From NCBI RefSeq assembly GCF_023159225.1, contig NC_063168.1, positions 46,262,562-46,326,561 on the forward strand: a DNA stretch of 64,000 nucleotides, in the 5' to 3' direction. This document shows, piece after piece, positions 32,601-42,506 of the stretch (within the stretch, counting starts at the first letter, position 1; the number at the start of each line of letters is the position of its first letter). Both the position numbers and the translations under genes were made by a program. The DNA is from Perognathus longimembris pacificus. Lineage: Eukaryota > Chordata > Mammalia > Rodentia > Heteromyidae. Under the pieces are notes generated by a model. The model was not told where the DNA came from, searched no databases, and was given only the letters and a program-made list of their open reading frames with translations.

Positions 32601-32816
32601 AGAAACACTGTACAGTGTATTTTTCAATGGGCAAAAGCAAAGCGGACATACCTGAGTTCCTATTAATAGAAAGGGTACATTTGGTGCGTACTCCTTAAGT
32701 TCAGGTACCCATTCCTCTTTCACATTTTGAAATGAGGCTGGATTTACCACAGAAAAGCATATGAGGAAGACATCAGTCATTGGGTAAGATAAAGGCCTCA
32801 GACGATCATAGTCTTC
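29477..32816 (-). CDS. RHOQ: RHOQ (TC10), 3' part of the gene (exons 3-5; exons 1-2 outside the window)
   Basis: RHOQ is a Rho-family GTPase close to CDC42 that acts at lipid rafts and in vesicle tethering, including insulin-stimulated GLUT4 traffic. Three minus-strand exons splice in phase 0: 32816-32652, 32362-32267 and 29632-29477. They encode the last 138 residues, which match mammalian RHOQ. Visible features are switch II just after the missing Asp-Thr-Ala-Gly-Gln, the Thr-Gln-Ile-Asp nucleotide motif (split between exons 3 and 4), the Rho insert helix in exon 4, the Ser-Ala-Leu G5 motif in exon 5, a Lys/Arg-rich tail and the C-terminal Cys-Cys-Leu-Ile-Thr lipidation box. Exons 1-2 (P-loop, switch I; about 67 residues) were searched for and not found up to 64000. 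The gene converges on PIGF. Confidence 0.96.
30575..30685 (+). repeat. IDL monomer with short remnant of Geo
   Basis: GGGAATGTGGCTTAGTGGGA to CCTCAGCACCACATAAAC, then a truncated right half. Inside RHOQ intron 4. Confidence 0.75.
30786..30990 (+). repeat. B1-Geo composite SINE
   Basis: B1 half (CATCTGTAATCCTAGCTACT) and a diverged Geo half (GCTGTGGCTCAAGTTATAGA), no tail. Confidence 0.8.
32030..32225 (+). repeat. MIR
   Basis: AGAGCCTTGAGCTAGTTCCT to AATGAGATAATACACAGAAA and the GCACAGTGCCAGC end, in MIR order. It ends about 40 bp from RHOQ exon 4. Confidence 0.7.
32267..32362 (-). CDS. RHOQ: RHOQ coding exon 4
   Basis: 96 bases (32 codons) between AATTAG and a GTAATG donor. It begins Ile-Asp-Leu-Arg-Asp-Asp and contains the Rho insert region. 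The intron to exon 3 is only 289 bp (32363-32651). Confidence 0.96.
32652..32816 (-). CDS. RHOQ: RHOQ coding exon 3
   Basis: 165 bases (55 codons) starting after TTCTGCAG. It covers switch II, the Cys-Phe-Ser-Val-Val strand and the end Leu-Leu-Ile-Gly-Thr-Gln, and stops before a GTATGT donor at 32651. Confidence 0.96.
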
Positions 32817-33048
32817 CTGCAGAACAAAAGGGAATCCCATTATTTACATGTCTATAGCCAATAATAACATGCATATGAGGTCACGTGGTCACAGGCCAGC
32901 TCAGGAGCATCTTGAGTTCAACAAATGGAATGTCAGCCCTCCTCATAAAAGTAGGGAGAGACATCAGAAAGTCCACATGATTTTTTGCTGTTCTTTTCAA
33001 AATTCTAAACACCACTGGGCAAAAATCTGAAAACTAAGAAAACAGCAG

Positions 33049-33330
33049 GGTGTGGTATAATCCTTCAGGAGGCTGAAGCAGTAAGATCAAAAGTTCAATG
33101 CCAGCCTGTTTTATTTATTTTTTGCCAGCACTGGGGCTTGGGACTTAGGGCTTGAGCACTCACTGTCCCTGGCTTCTTTTGGCTCAAGGATAGCACTCTA
33201 CCTCCTGAGCCACAATACCATTTCTTTTTATGTGTTGCTGAGGAACCAAACCCAGGGCTTCGTGCATGCTAGGCAAGCACTCTACTGCTAAGCCACATTC
33301 CCAGCTCCAAGACTCTGTTTTAAAACAAAC
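33049..33330. repeat. B1 monomer interrupted by a reverse IDL-Geo SINE
   Basis: The forward B1 sequence breaks at about 33110 (CAATGCCAGCCTG) and resumes at about 33308 (AAGACTCTGTTTTAAAA). Between them is a reverse IDL-Geo dimer. RHOQ intron 2, 230 bp from exon 3. Confidence 0.7.
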
Positions 33331-33449
33331 AAAAACCCCAGAAAATACATGGTGATTACTAAAAGCTATCACTGGAAACCTTTGAAACTAAAGGCACTAC
33401 AAAGAACAGAGTTGAACTAGATCTAAATACTAGACTCTGTAATAAGATA

Positions 33450-33660
33450 TTGAACATTTACTATATGTCAAGCACTGACAATATGTTTTTAGGAATTACT
33501 AAATCCTTACAGTCCTAAGGAGTGTACTTGTATGATCCAAGTCCCCTTTGTATCTGTTTTCCTTTTGGATAATCAGAGACACAGAGGCAGATAACTTACG
33601 TAAGGTCAGGCAGCCATAAATAAGGAACTTGGGTTCAAACCTGAGCTGTTAATGCCACAG
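33450..33660 (+). repeat. MIR
   Basis: ACTATATGTCAAGCACTGAC, AGAGACACAGAGGCAGATAA and GGTTCAAACCTGAGCTGTTA occur in MIR order over about 200 bp. Confidence 0.7.
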
Positions 33661-33715
33661 CCTCACTAAGACCTGTGAGTTTTGCTTTCGATTTCTACAA
33701 TTTCCTTTATTATAT

Positions 33716-33752
33716 TTGTGTGTGTTTGTATGTGTGTGTGTGTGTGTGTATT
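33716..33752. repeat. TG microsatellite
   Basis: Interrupted TG repeat; the open frames across it are composition effects. Confidence 0.9.
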
Positions 33753-34364
33753 TAAAGATAGAAATCTAAGTGTGAATGTATCAACCACACTTCTTTCCCC
33801 AACTTGTATTTTCTTTTCCAAATATTTTCCTGAGTGTTCTCCCAGCTTTTGTCTGTGTACACACCCACAACTCTGTGAATTCATCTGGATGCAGAGGAGA
33901 CCACACGGAGCATGCTCTTCAACATCTTTCTCATGCCATCTGTCTTGGGGATGCCTCCACATCAGACTATGTTAGGCTACCATAGTTTAAACTGTGGTTT
34001 CACAGCTGTCCCGATGGGTGTATTTAGTCTTGTTTTGCATGGAATATTTATGGGACACCAAATTCTGCTTTTTAAAATTCCGATGAAGGAACCAAGTCAG
34101 CATTCCATTTTTGTTATGGCTAGACTCTAAGACATTTTCAGGGAAACTGATTTTAGCTTTGGCCACCTCCTCTCTTAAATGACCCATTTCGCAGCAACAA
34201 CAGCACACATGTGGAGCTAAGCGAATATTAAAAATAGCTTCCACTCAGTTTCTACAGTACCATTTCCCTTGTGGGTCAATTTTCCCTTCATATCATCTCT
34301 GATATTTTTCTTAGTACACTTTCAACTCAAGCATGCAAATGTCTCTTGATATTCATGGAGGGCA

Positions 34365-34580
34365 GGGTTGGACTCCCCAGTAATACCAAAATCTATACAT
34401 GCTCAAAGGCTCATATAAAATGGTGTTGTATTTACATATTATCGCCATACCTCCTCCTATAGACAGGAGGAGCTCTGCACATGCTCACTCAGTATGAATC
34501 CTAAAAACATTTCAATGCAAGGGAGGTTGAATCTGCATGCATGGAATCTGCAGATACAAATGCTTGTTGTATTAATGCCT
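34365..34580 (+). mobile_element. Tigger/MER2-like DNA transposon remnant
   Basis: CATGCTCAAAGGCTCATATA, AAATGGTGTTGTATTTACAT and the later GGTTGAATCTGCATGCATGG, CTGCAGATAC follow the order of non-autonomous Tigger (TcMar) elements as I remember them. Terminal inverted repeats are not intact. Confidence 0.55.
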
Positions 34581-34859
34581 CAAACCCAACTCTGCAGGCA
34601 AACCCTTGTATTTTACAATGATGCTTTCCAAGGGATATTGGGGCCAAGTTGATGAAGCGTTCTTAGGAGGAAAGAGAAATGCCATCTCCAGTCTTCTATA
34701 CCTTTTATTTTTAGAAATGGAGGCTTTTAGTTAGTTTCCATCAAAGCTGTGCCCTGGTTTAGAAATTAGTAGTGAGAAAGTCAACTAGAATGGGTGTGGG
34801 TCATTTTATACCCTGCCTAGTTACTACTAGAGGGCTATTTTAAAATACAATGTAAGTAA

Positions 34860-35640
34860 TCTAATCAATAAATGGGCAAATATGGACACTTCAAAAGAAG
34901 TACAAATAAGAAATTCATATATTTTAAAATGATCAACATTTGTCACCAGAAGGAAAATGCAAATCAACACTGAGATTGCTTCTCCTTCTAGTCACAATGA
35001 CCATCATCAAGAAAAAAAAAAAAATGCAAGTGCAGATTGCGGGGGGGGGGGGGGGGGGAGTGAGAGGGGTGAGGGGGGGAGTGAGAGGGGTGAGGTGGGG
35101 TCAGGGAAGCTCTATTGGTAGAAAGACAAACTAGTGTAGACATTACAGCAATCAGTATGGAGGTTCCTTTAAAAACATAAAATTAGCATATGAGCCAGCT
35201 ATACCTTGCCACTTCTGGAATCAATGCCAACGTACACTAGAGAGCTCTGTACTCCATGCTTTCTGCTGCACTACTTACAATAGCCAGGAAAGGGAAGCAT
35301 CATAAGTGCCCTTCCATGGGTGAATGGATAAAGATATGTCAGATATGCACACAGTAGAGTATATTCAGCCAAAGAAAGAAGGAAAATGGATGGAATTGGA
35401 GGTCATAGTGTTAAGTGAAATAAACCAGACAAACAAATATAATCTTTTTTCTCATACATGGAAGCTAGAATTTTTAAAAAATGACTTGAAAGAAGCAGAG
35501 GAATTACTAGGGAAGGAATGCAAAAGAGAGTAGTTAAACAGTATATATAACCAAAGCATAACATAGGCATGTATGGAAAGTCACAGTGAAATCTATTAAT
35601 ATGTACAATCAAAAGGAAGTAGTAATTACAATGTTAAAAA
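34860..35640 (+). repeat. Old L1 ORF2/3' UTR fragment with internal G-rich expansion
   Basis: Diverged L1 sequence: AAATGCAAATCAACACTGAG, GCAATCAGTATGGAGGTTCC, CACTACTTACAATAGCCAGG and GTGTTAAGTGAAATAAACCA are in the usual order of the ORF2 end. Frames are broken. A G-rich tract (35041-35102) sits where the conserved Cys-rich coding segment would be. Confidence 0.8.
35041..35102 (+). repeat. Poly-G run and GAGGGGTGAGG minisatellite
   Basis: Eighteen consecutive Gs (35041-35058) followed by GTGAGAGGGGTGAGGG-type units. Confidence 0.92.
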
Positions 35641-35769
35641 CAGGTTCATTTGGTGTGCACAAGTGACTAAGAAACTGGATTCACTCTCAGCATCCTATGG
35701 AGCTTTTCTAGGCTTCAGAGCAAACCTGCACATGCACAGTGGAGGTGTTCTCATTAAAAATCAGTCATC

Positions 35770-35980
35770 GGGCTGGGGATATAGCCTAGTGGCAAGAGTG
35801 CCTGCCTCGGATACACGAGACCCTAGGTTCGATTCCCCAGCACCACATATACAGAAAACGGCCAGAAGCGGCACTGTGGCTCAAGTGGCAGAGTGCTAGC
35901 CTTGAGCAGGAAGAAGCCAGGGACAGTGCTCAGGCCCTGAGTCCAAGGCCCAGGACTGGCAAAAAAAAAAAAAAAAAAAA
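35770..35980 (+). repeat. IDL-Geo SINE, apparently young subtype
   Basis: Shares the marker changes of the copy at 23978 and has a pure A tail of over 20 bases. The duplication AAAAATCAGTCATC is at 35756-35769 and 35981-35994. Confidence 0.95.
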
Positions 35981-36754
35981 AAAAATCAGTCATCATACTT
36001 AGATTTCCAATTTTCACAGAAACAAAAATGGGGATACTATCCCCTAGGATTCAGAGGAATAAATGAAATCATGTAATTGAAGCACTCAGCATTGCACTTG
36101 GCACATGAAAGAACTCGCCCTGAACTTTCACATAAACTCTTTGTCCTGTGGGAAGCCGACTCTGCTTCCTCTGCAATCCACGCAAAGTCCCAGGAGCGCC
36201 ATGCATTCCTGGCTTTGGCTCTTCTTCCAGAGACAAAAAGGAGAAGAAACTCTTACTGGGAAGTAACATTGTCTGAGGTCTCTTGAGGGCAGTGTAATTT
36301 TTGGATTAACAAAAAGAGGATAAAATATTATTACTGCACTAATTAGTCATTTTGAAACTCAATAACTGTAGACATTTAAAACATCAAAGGAAGATTTATA
36401 TTATTCAAGGATACCAAGTTAGATGTTTTAATGAATATTTTTCCTCAAGTCCTTCTCATCAGTGAAATAGAATTGTACACACTTTTTCTAGAGGATTATG
36501 AAAAGAAATCTAAAGGTACAGAATCCAAAGTTCTCTAGAAATACTAATATTAACCCAAATGTTCCACAGTACATAAGTCTGTTATAAAGGTCCCTTTCTT
36601 AAACACAGTGAACCAGGCCTGACTTCCTTCAATGGTGGAGATGTGGGTACAATGGAAGGCAATTAGATTAGCCATGTCTAGGCATTTGTTAAATTACAGA
36701 TTTTGATAGAATAATTAAATGTGAAGAAGTAGGTGGGCTTGGGGGGGCTTTTTG

Positions 36755-37018
36755 TTGTTGTTTTTGTTGTTCTTTTTATTTTGTTTGGCTGGTCCTGGGG
36801 CTTCAATGCTGATCCTGGGCACTGTCCCTGAACTTCTTTGTGCTCAAGGCTAGTGTTCTACCACTCGAGCCACTTCCAGCTTTTTCTGAGTAGTTTATTG
36901 GAGATAAAAAGTCTCACGGACTTTCCTGCTTGGGCTGGCTTTGAACTGCACACTGCAATCCTCATATCTCAGCCTCTGGAGTAGCTAGGATTATAGGCAT
37001 GAGCCACTGCTGCCTTGC
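36755..37018 (-). repeat. B1-Geo composite SINE
   Basis: Reverse copy with a TTGTTGTTTTTGTTG tail, Geo half, then a B1 half ending GGCATGAGCCACTGCTGCC. Confidence 0.85.
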
Positions 37019-37069
37019 AGAACTAGTTTTTTGGGGGGAAGGTTTGTTTGTTTTACAGCCCCTGGAATT

Positions 37070-37300
37070 TTATTTTCTTTTAATTTATTGTAAAGGTGAT
37101 GAGCAGGGGGTTTACAGTTACATAAGTAAGGTAATGAGTACATTTCTTTTTAAACACTGTTACCTTCTCCCTCATTTTCTCCTGCTTACCCCTCCTGTCT
37201 CCCCTCCATACTGTCAAGTTCATTTCCAACAAAGTGTTTAGTGAGTATCTTTGTTGCATTAGTTCATCCTTTGTCCTCCAGTTTCTGTGATTCCCTTTCC
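37070..37300 (-). repeat. L1 3' UTR, antisense
   Basis: TTATTGTAAAGGTGATGAGC, AGTAAGGTAATGAGTACATT and the C/T-rich CTCCTGCTTACCCCTCCTGT match the antisense L1 tail at 18050. Confidence 0.65.
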
Positions 37301-38029
37301 CTTCCATGGATCAGATAACCTTATATACAAGACAATGGGTACAGAAAACTAAAACAGACAGAAAAAAAAAAAGAAATAAGCTGTTTTAAAAGCAAGTGTG
37401 TTCAGAACTCTTTGGAAAGAAATGTTCCTTTTTAAGTCTAAACTACCTAAAATGAACTCCTTCTGGCTATCACCTCTGGCTAAATACCTGACAGTTATTA
37501 TAAGAATGAGACCTTTCTGCTTTCATCCAGCCTAAGTAATTAGAAGGCTAATAATAGATAGCAAATTAAAAGGAAATAAATTATCCCCTGTGCATACTGT
37601 AGCCAGCATCATATAAAATTGTTAATACCCACAGCACCACATCCCGAGAGTGAGCTTAATGTGAAATACTGGATTTGAGAATATAAACGAGTGGAAATAC
37701 CTAGAACCCTTCAACTCAAGTTTTATATTTTAAATCTGACATCACAAAGAAAGTTAAATGTCTTTAAATGCCCTACTGTTAAAAGACCACTTAGCAAAAT
37801 AAGTTCTCCCAGCGAACTCTCTAGTGTCCTCCTAATTAACACACCAATTATACATTTGAGTTCTCATTTAAAAAGCAGGTATTTAAACATTTAACTGGAA
37901 CACTCTCAGGAACAGAGAAAAATGTACTAGAGACCCAATATCAAAACCTTGAAAAAATGGTGAGTTTTGTCAGCAGTGTTCTTAACTGGATAAATAGCTA
38001 GCCAGATGTATCAGTTTTTAAAACTGTGT
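37301..38029. other. RHOQ intron 2, no recognised element
   Basis: AT-rich DNA; no coding or repeat signature seen. Confidence 0.5.
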
Positions 38030-38170
38030 TCTGACTTGTGGGAGGGGACTGGAGGGAAAAACTGGGAGAGAGTGAGGGAAGAGGTGACACTATTTAAAAA
38101 CAAATGGGCTATGTACCTGACTTACATAACTGTACATCACCTTTATAATAACAATAAAAAATAGAATAAA
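38030..38170 (+). repeat. L1 3' UTR fragment
   Basis: GGGAGGGGACTGGAGGGAAA, AGTGAGGGAAGAGGTGACAC and CTGTACATCACCTTTATAAT, then an A-rich end. Same family as 13280 and 63815. Confidence 0.7.
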
Positions 38171-38855
38171 AACAAACAAATGTGCTATGGTAGTTTAGTG
38201 ATTAGGTCCTCCACTGTTGCCCAGACACGATGATAATCATAGTCCTTAAAAATATCACACTCTTGCCACCTGGCAAGAATCACAGACAAGAGGCCAAAGA
38301 AATCCTTCCTGAGAGGAAACACAAAAGGTGCTCAAGAGCACCAGAGAAACAGCAATGGTCATCCACCAGACACCCCTTTCCACACATGGCTCAGGCCACG
38401 GGGCCCGTGAGCCTACCTCCTTCTGCACCATTCTTGCCCTCTTCAAGTGGACCTGGGTGTTCCCTTCTAATGTACTTTGTCTAAAACACATTTTGAATTG
38501 GACATCTACTTTAAATACATATCCAAAATATATACTTTATGTAAACCCATTCACACTGAACAAGCAGCCTCTGCCAGCTGTTCTGCCATCACATGACCAC
38601 TGAAAGTCACCAACAAAGATCTATTGCAATCATACAGAGTGGAATATACAAGGATACAAAATGAAGGCACAGTTGTATTCTTAAGAGCTTGTTGAGTAGG
38701 AAATTCAAGCCAGAAATGGAAAAGGACAGTCATAAGCAACAATGGGAGAGGGAAAAGCAGAAGCTACAGCAGGTGAATAGATAAATGCTTAATCCAAGAA
38801 ACACTACTAAATACCTACTAGGTATAGAAAGGTGCTATATTCACCTGTGAAATGA

Positions 38856-39068
38856 AGCCAGGGCAAGATATGGCCAAGTGGCAAGAGTGCTTGCCTGTTA
38901 TACATGAAGCCCTGGGTTTGATTCCCTAGCACCACATATATAGAAAATGGCCAGAAGTGGTGTTGTGGCTCAAGTGGCAGAGTGCTAGCCTCAAGCAAAA
39001 AGAAGCCAGGGACAGTGCTCAGGCACTGAGTCCAAGGCCCAGGACTGGCAAAAAAATAAATAAATAAA
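38856..39068 (+). repeat. IDL-Geo dimeric SINE
   Basis: Complete dimer with a TAAATAAATAAATAAAAT tail; one base change in the first box (GGGCAAGATATGGCC). Confidence 0.9.
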
Positions 39069-39651
39069 ATAAAATGCAAACCCTTGAATTCCAACCCAGT
39101 ACCACAGAGGAGGGGGAGAAAAAAAGAAAGCAATGAACAACAATGCCCACAAGGTGTCTGTGTGCCTCATGAACACAAAGTCATAGCTCTAAAGAGAAGA
39201 AGACACCAAGGAGGAAGAACGTGGGTAGGGAGGGAGATACACTGAAATGTGTAACAGGCTTTGATCTTAGAAGTTCATGGTAAAAGAGACAAGATGTGTG
39301 CAAACACATTCTGTTAGAATGTGATATACACAAAACCTGATCATTAGGGGACACTAAGAAAATACATTTTGGAAGAGGCATTTAAGGTTTGAATACACAC
39401 AACCAAATAGCCTTGGAGCCTTGTCTTCTCTATAAAATACACAACATCAGTGATAAATGCTTTCATCAGAGAATCCTGTAAGCATATATGACATTGCCAG
39501 ATGACCCAGGAGGTGTCTTGGATTTAAAAAGAAAAATTAACCATTTATCAACATCTACCTGTGTCCCTCTGTATCAACCTAGAATGAGAGAAAGGTGGGC
39601 CTCTAGCTGCCAAGTCAAAAACAGGTGCTGATCACTTTCATGATCTAGAAA

Positions 39652-39918
39652 ATGTCTGACACAACTCAGGAGAATGCCCAAACAACTGGAGACTTGCTGG
39701 ATAATGAAGTGGCGACTCTGTCACAGCGAAGGCCATGGTGGTCATCTCCACCTGAAACATCTGTTTCTAATGACAAGCCCAAAATAGGCATTGGGCATGG
39801 CTATGGAAACACTCCAAGGCTCAGAGGGTGCCACACTGAAGCCAAGAAGACACAAGGATTAAAGTTAGGACCTGAGGATAAAAAGTTTTTAATCATGTCT
39901 AACTTATCTCTAGACTAA
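39652..39918 (+). other. Unexplained 88-codon open frame
   Basis: An open frame with normal-looking, non-repetitive composition (a Glu/Gln/Thr-rich start, a Lys-rich end) and no match I recognise. It lies just before an L1 insertion, in RHOQ intron 2. The ATG context is weak and there is no splice or polyadenylation signal I can assign. It may be a pseudogene remnant or chance. Confidence 0.15.
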
Positions 39919-39953
39919 CTCTCAGTAGTAGCTTCTGAAACTTCGTTTTCTTT

Positions 39954-41362
39954 TTTTTTTTTTCTCAAATTTTTATTATCAAACTGACGTACAGAGAGGT
40001 TACAGTATCATACGTTGGGCATTGGATACATTTCTTGTACTGTTTGTTGCCTTGTCCCTCATGCCCCCCTTCCTCCCCCCCTTTCCCTCCCCCCCCCAGG
40101 TGTTCAGTTCACTTACACCAAACAGTTTTGCAAGTATTGCTTTTGTAGTTATTTCTCTTTTTTTACCCTGTGTCTCTCGAATTTGGTATTCCCTTTGAAT
40201 TTCCTACTTCCAATACCAGTAAACACGGTTTCCAATATACTCAGATAAGATTACAGAGATAGTGTAGGTACAAACATAGGAAGGTGATACAAAACATTAT
40301 CAATAATAGAAACTACACATACACATAGGACGTTGAAAGTAGTTACAACTGTGATATATCACTTGTTTCCATAACATGGAGTTCATTTCAATTAGCATCA
40401 TCTTATGTGTTTCTAAGGGTATAGCTATTGGGCCTTGTGATGTTCTGCTATGACTTGCCTAAACCTGTACTAATTATTCCCAATAAGGGAGGCCATAGAG
40501 TCCATGTTTCTTTGGGTCTGGCTTACTTCACTTAGTATAACTTTTTCCAAGTCCTTCCATTTCCTTACAAATGGAACAATGTCATTCTTTCTGATAGAGG
40601 CATAAAATTCCATTGTGTAAATGTACCACATTTTCCTGATCCATTCATCTATGGAGGGGCATCTGGGTTGGTTCCAGCTTCTCGCTATGACAAATTGTGC
40701 TGCGATGAACATTGTTGTGCTGGTGGCATTACTGTGATTTTGTTTGTGGGCTTTTGGATAGATACCCAACAGTGGGGCTGCTGGGTCATACGGGAGTTCT
40801 ATATTGAGCCTTCTGAGGAATCTCCATACTGCTTGCCAGAGTGGCTGAACCAGTTTACATTCCCACCAACAATGAAGTAGGGTTCCCTTTTGGGCACATC
40901 CCCTCCAACAATTGTTATTGTTAGTTTTCTTGATATATGACATTCTTGCTGGGGTGAGATGGAATCTCAATGTTGTTTTGATTTGCATTTCCTTTATGGC
41001 CAGTGATGTAGAGCATTTTTTCATATGTCTATTGGCCATTCTCATTTCCTCATCAGAGAAGTTTCTTTGTAAGTCTTTAGCCCACTTGATGAGGGGGCTA
41101 TTGGTTCTTTGCAGTTTTGTTTTGGAAGAAGGTAATTTTTTTAGTTCTGCATATATTTTAGAGATGAGGCCTTTGTCTGTTGAATGTCCGGTAAAGATCT
41201 TCTCCCAGTCTGTGGGCTTTCTGTTTATCTTGAGAGCTATGTCCTTTGCCGTGCAGAAGCTCTGGAGTTTGATGCAGTCCCATTTGTCCAACCTTTCTTT
41301 GATTTGTAGCCTTTCAGGGTCTTTGTTAAGGAAGTTCTGTCCTGTGCCAAGGAGCCCAAGTG
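39954..41362 (-). mobile_element. 5'-truncated LINE-1 (minus strand, ORF2 end and 3' UTR)
   Basis: An 18-bp duplication TGAAACTTCGTTTTCTTT flanks it (39936-39953 and 41363-41380), with a T run at 39954 as the A tail of a minus-strand copy. The ORF2 C-terminal part is open from the insertion point to a stop at 40470 (about 297 codons). It includes the Cys/His-rich segment with HCWWECK. The 3' UTR is about 500 bp with a strong G-rich tract (C-rich on plus, about 40054-40100). The upstream RT and endonuclease parts are absent, so it cannot move by itself. Confidence 0.95.
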
Positions 41363-41470
41363 TGAAACTTCGTTTTCTTTGTGTAGTCATTTTTCCACTT
41401 TTGACTTCATTTTTTAAATTAATTTTATGATATGAAAGTATCACTTCTTGCCCTCTTAAAATCAGCTCTC

Positions 41471-41550
41471 TGGCTGGGGTGTGGCTCATGGTAGTGCACT
41501 TATGTTGCACGTGTAAGTCCCTGGGTTTGATCCCAGCACTGCAAACAATA
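41471..41550 (+). repeat. ID-type SINE
   Basis: TGGCTGGGGTGTGGCTCATG and GTCCCTGGGTTTGATCCCAG are A and B boxes of an ID-like monomer. Short A-rich end. Confidence 0.7.
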
Positions 41551-41827
41551 ATCACAAGAACAACTCTCCTCTGCTTCTCAGAGGAGCGGTTGAGTGTGGA
41601 GTCCCTCTGCATTCAATGTGGATAAATTTGGTTCAGAGCTTATCAGTGACGACTTTACCGAATTTGCCTACTACCTCCCATCACCTCCTACGACTGCCGG
41701 ACTAAAGAACATTTGGAAAGGCAATTTTGTTTAAGTGCTATACGTTTGTAAGAAGTAACTTTTTCAAAAAGTTTTCACATGTTTGGCCTCTTCACAATGT
41801 TCATTTCAGTTGTGAAATAGTATTTGT

Positions 41828-42035
41828 AGAGCTGGGAATATGGCCTAGTGGCAAGAGTGCTTGCCTTGTATACATGAAGGCCTGGGTTCGATTCCCCAGC
41901 ACCACATATATAGAAAACGGCCAGAAGTGGTGCTGTGGCTCAAGTGGCAGAGTGCTAGCCTTGAGCAAAAAGAAGCCAGGGACAGTGCTCAGGCCCTGAG
42001 TCCAAGGCCCAGTACTGGCAAAAAACAAAAACCCA
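41828..42035 (+). repeat. IDL-Geo dimeric SINE
   Basis: Complete dimer between the two L1 copies; imperfect duplication GAAATAGTATTTGTA / GAAATCTTATTTGTA. Confidence 0.9.
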
Positions 42036-42490
42036 AGAAATCTTATTTGTAGGTTACAGGTTTAATTGGCTCTTAGTGAAATAATTCTTGAACTTGAAAG
42101 TTTAGTTTAGTTTTGAATTTTCACACACTGTCACTTTCATATGACTTTTAATACATTGGTCTCCCCATTAATTTACCAATTATTTAGGAGTTAGGGAGCG
42201 ATTGTGGGCTTTTCCCATTGCTCCTTCTTTTGGGTTGCCTGACGCAAAGCTTCTGTTTAGGGGAGCCTGAGAAAAAGGAGGGAAGGTGACCTGGTGAGGC
42301 AGAAAGAACCAGCAGAGAGAACCACCCTAGCCGTGACCTTACCTTGTCTTCTGGGACCAGCACTTCCTCAACTCTAGAAACGAGACAGAACTAGCAGATT
42401 GCCACGTCTCAGGCTTTGTACCCGTGAGCAGCCCTAGTAACAGATTTCATGTGGGAGGAGGCTTAAATTCCTAGATAAAACTCAAGTCTT
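42036..42490. other. RHOQ intron 2, spacer between repeats
   Basis: Unassigned DNA; no repeat family recognised. Confidence 0.45.
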
Positions 42491-42506
42491 AGAATTCCGT
42501 TTTATC

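Noticed and set aside
38221..38320. Possible RHOQ exon 2 (GATGATAATCATAG-like similarity on the minus strand)
   Set aside because: No match to the expected Val-Phe-Asp-His-Tyr ... Asp-Thr-Ala-Gly-Gln segment, and no proper splice sites.
38807..39133. 108-codon open frame with a signal-peptide-like look
   Set aside because: Most of it is the antisense translation of an IDL-Geo SINE; the same peptide pieces recur wherever the SINE occurs.
40912..41430. 172-codon open frame on the plus strand
   Set aside because: Antisense shadow of the L1 ORF2 end on the minus strand.
41363..41612. N-terminal extension of the minus-strand 380-codon frame
   Set aside because: It lies outside the L1, beyond the target duplication, and is chance open sequence joined to the ORF2 end.
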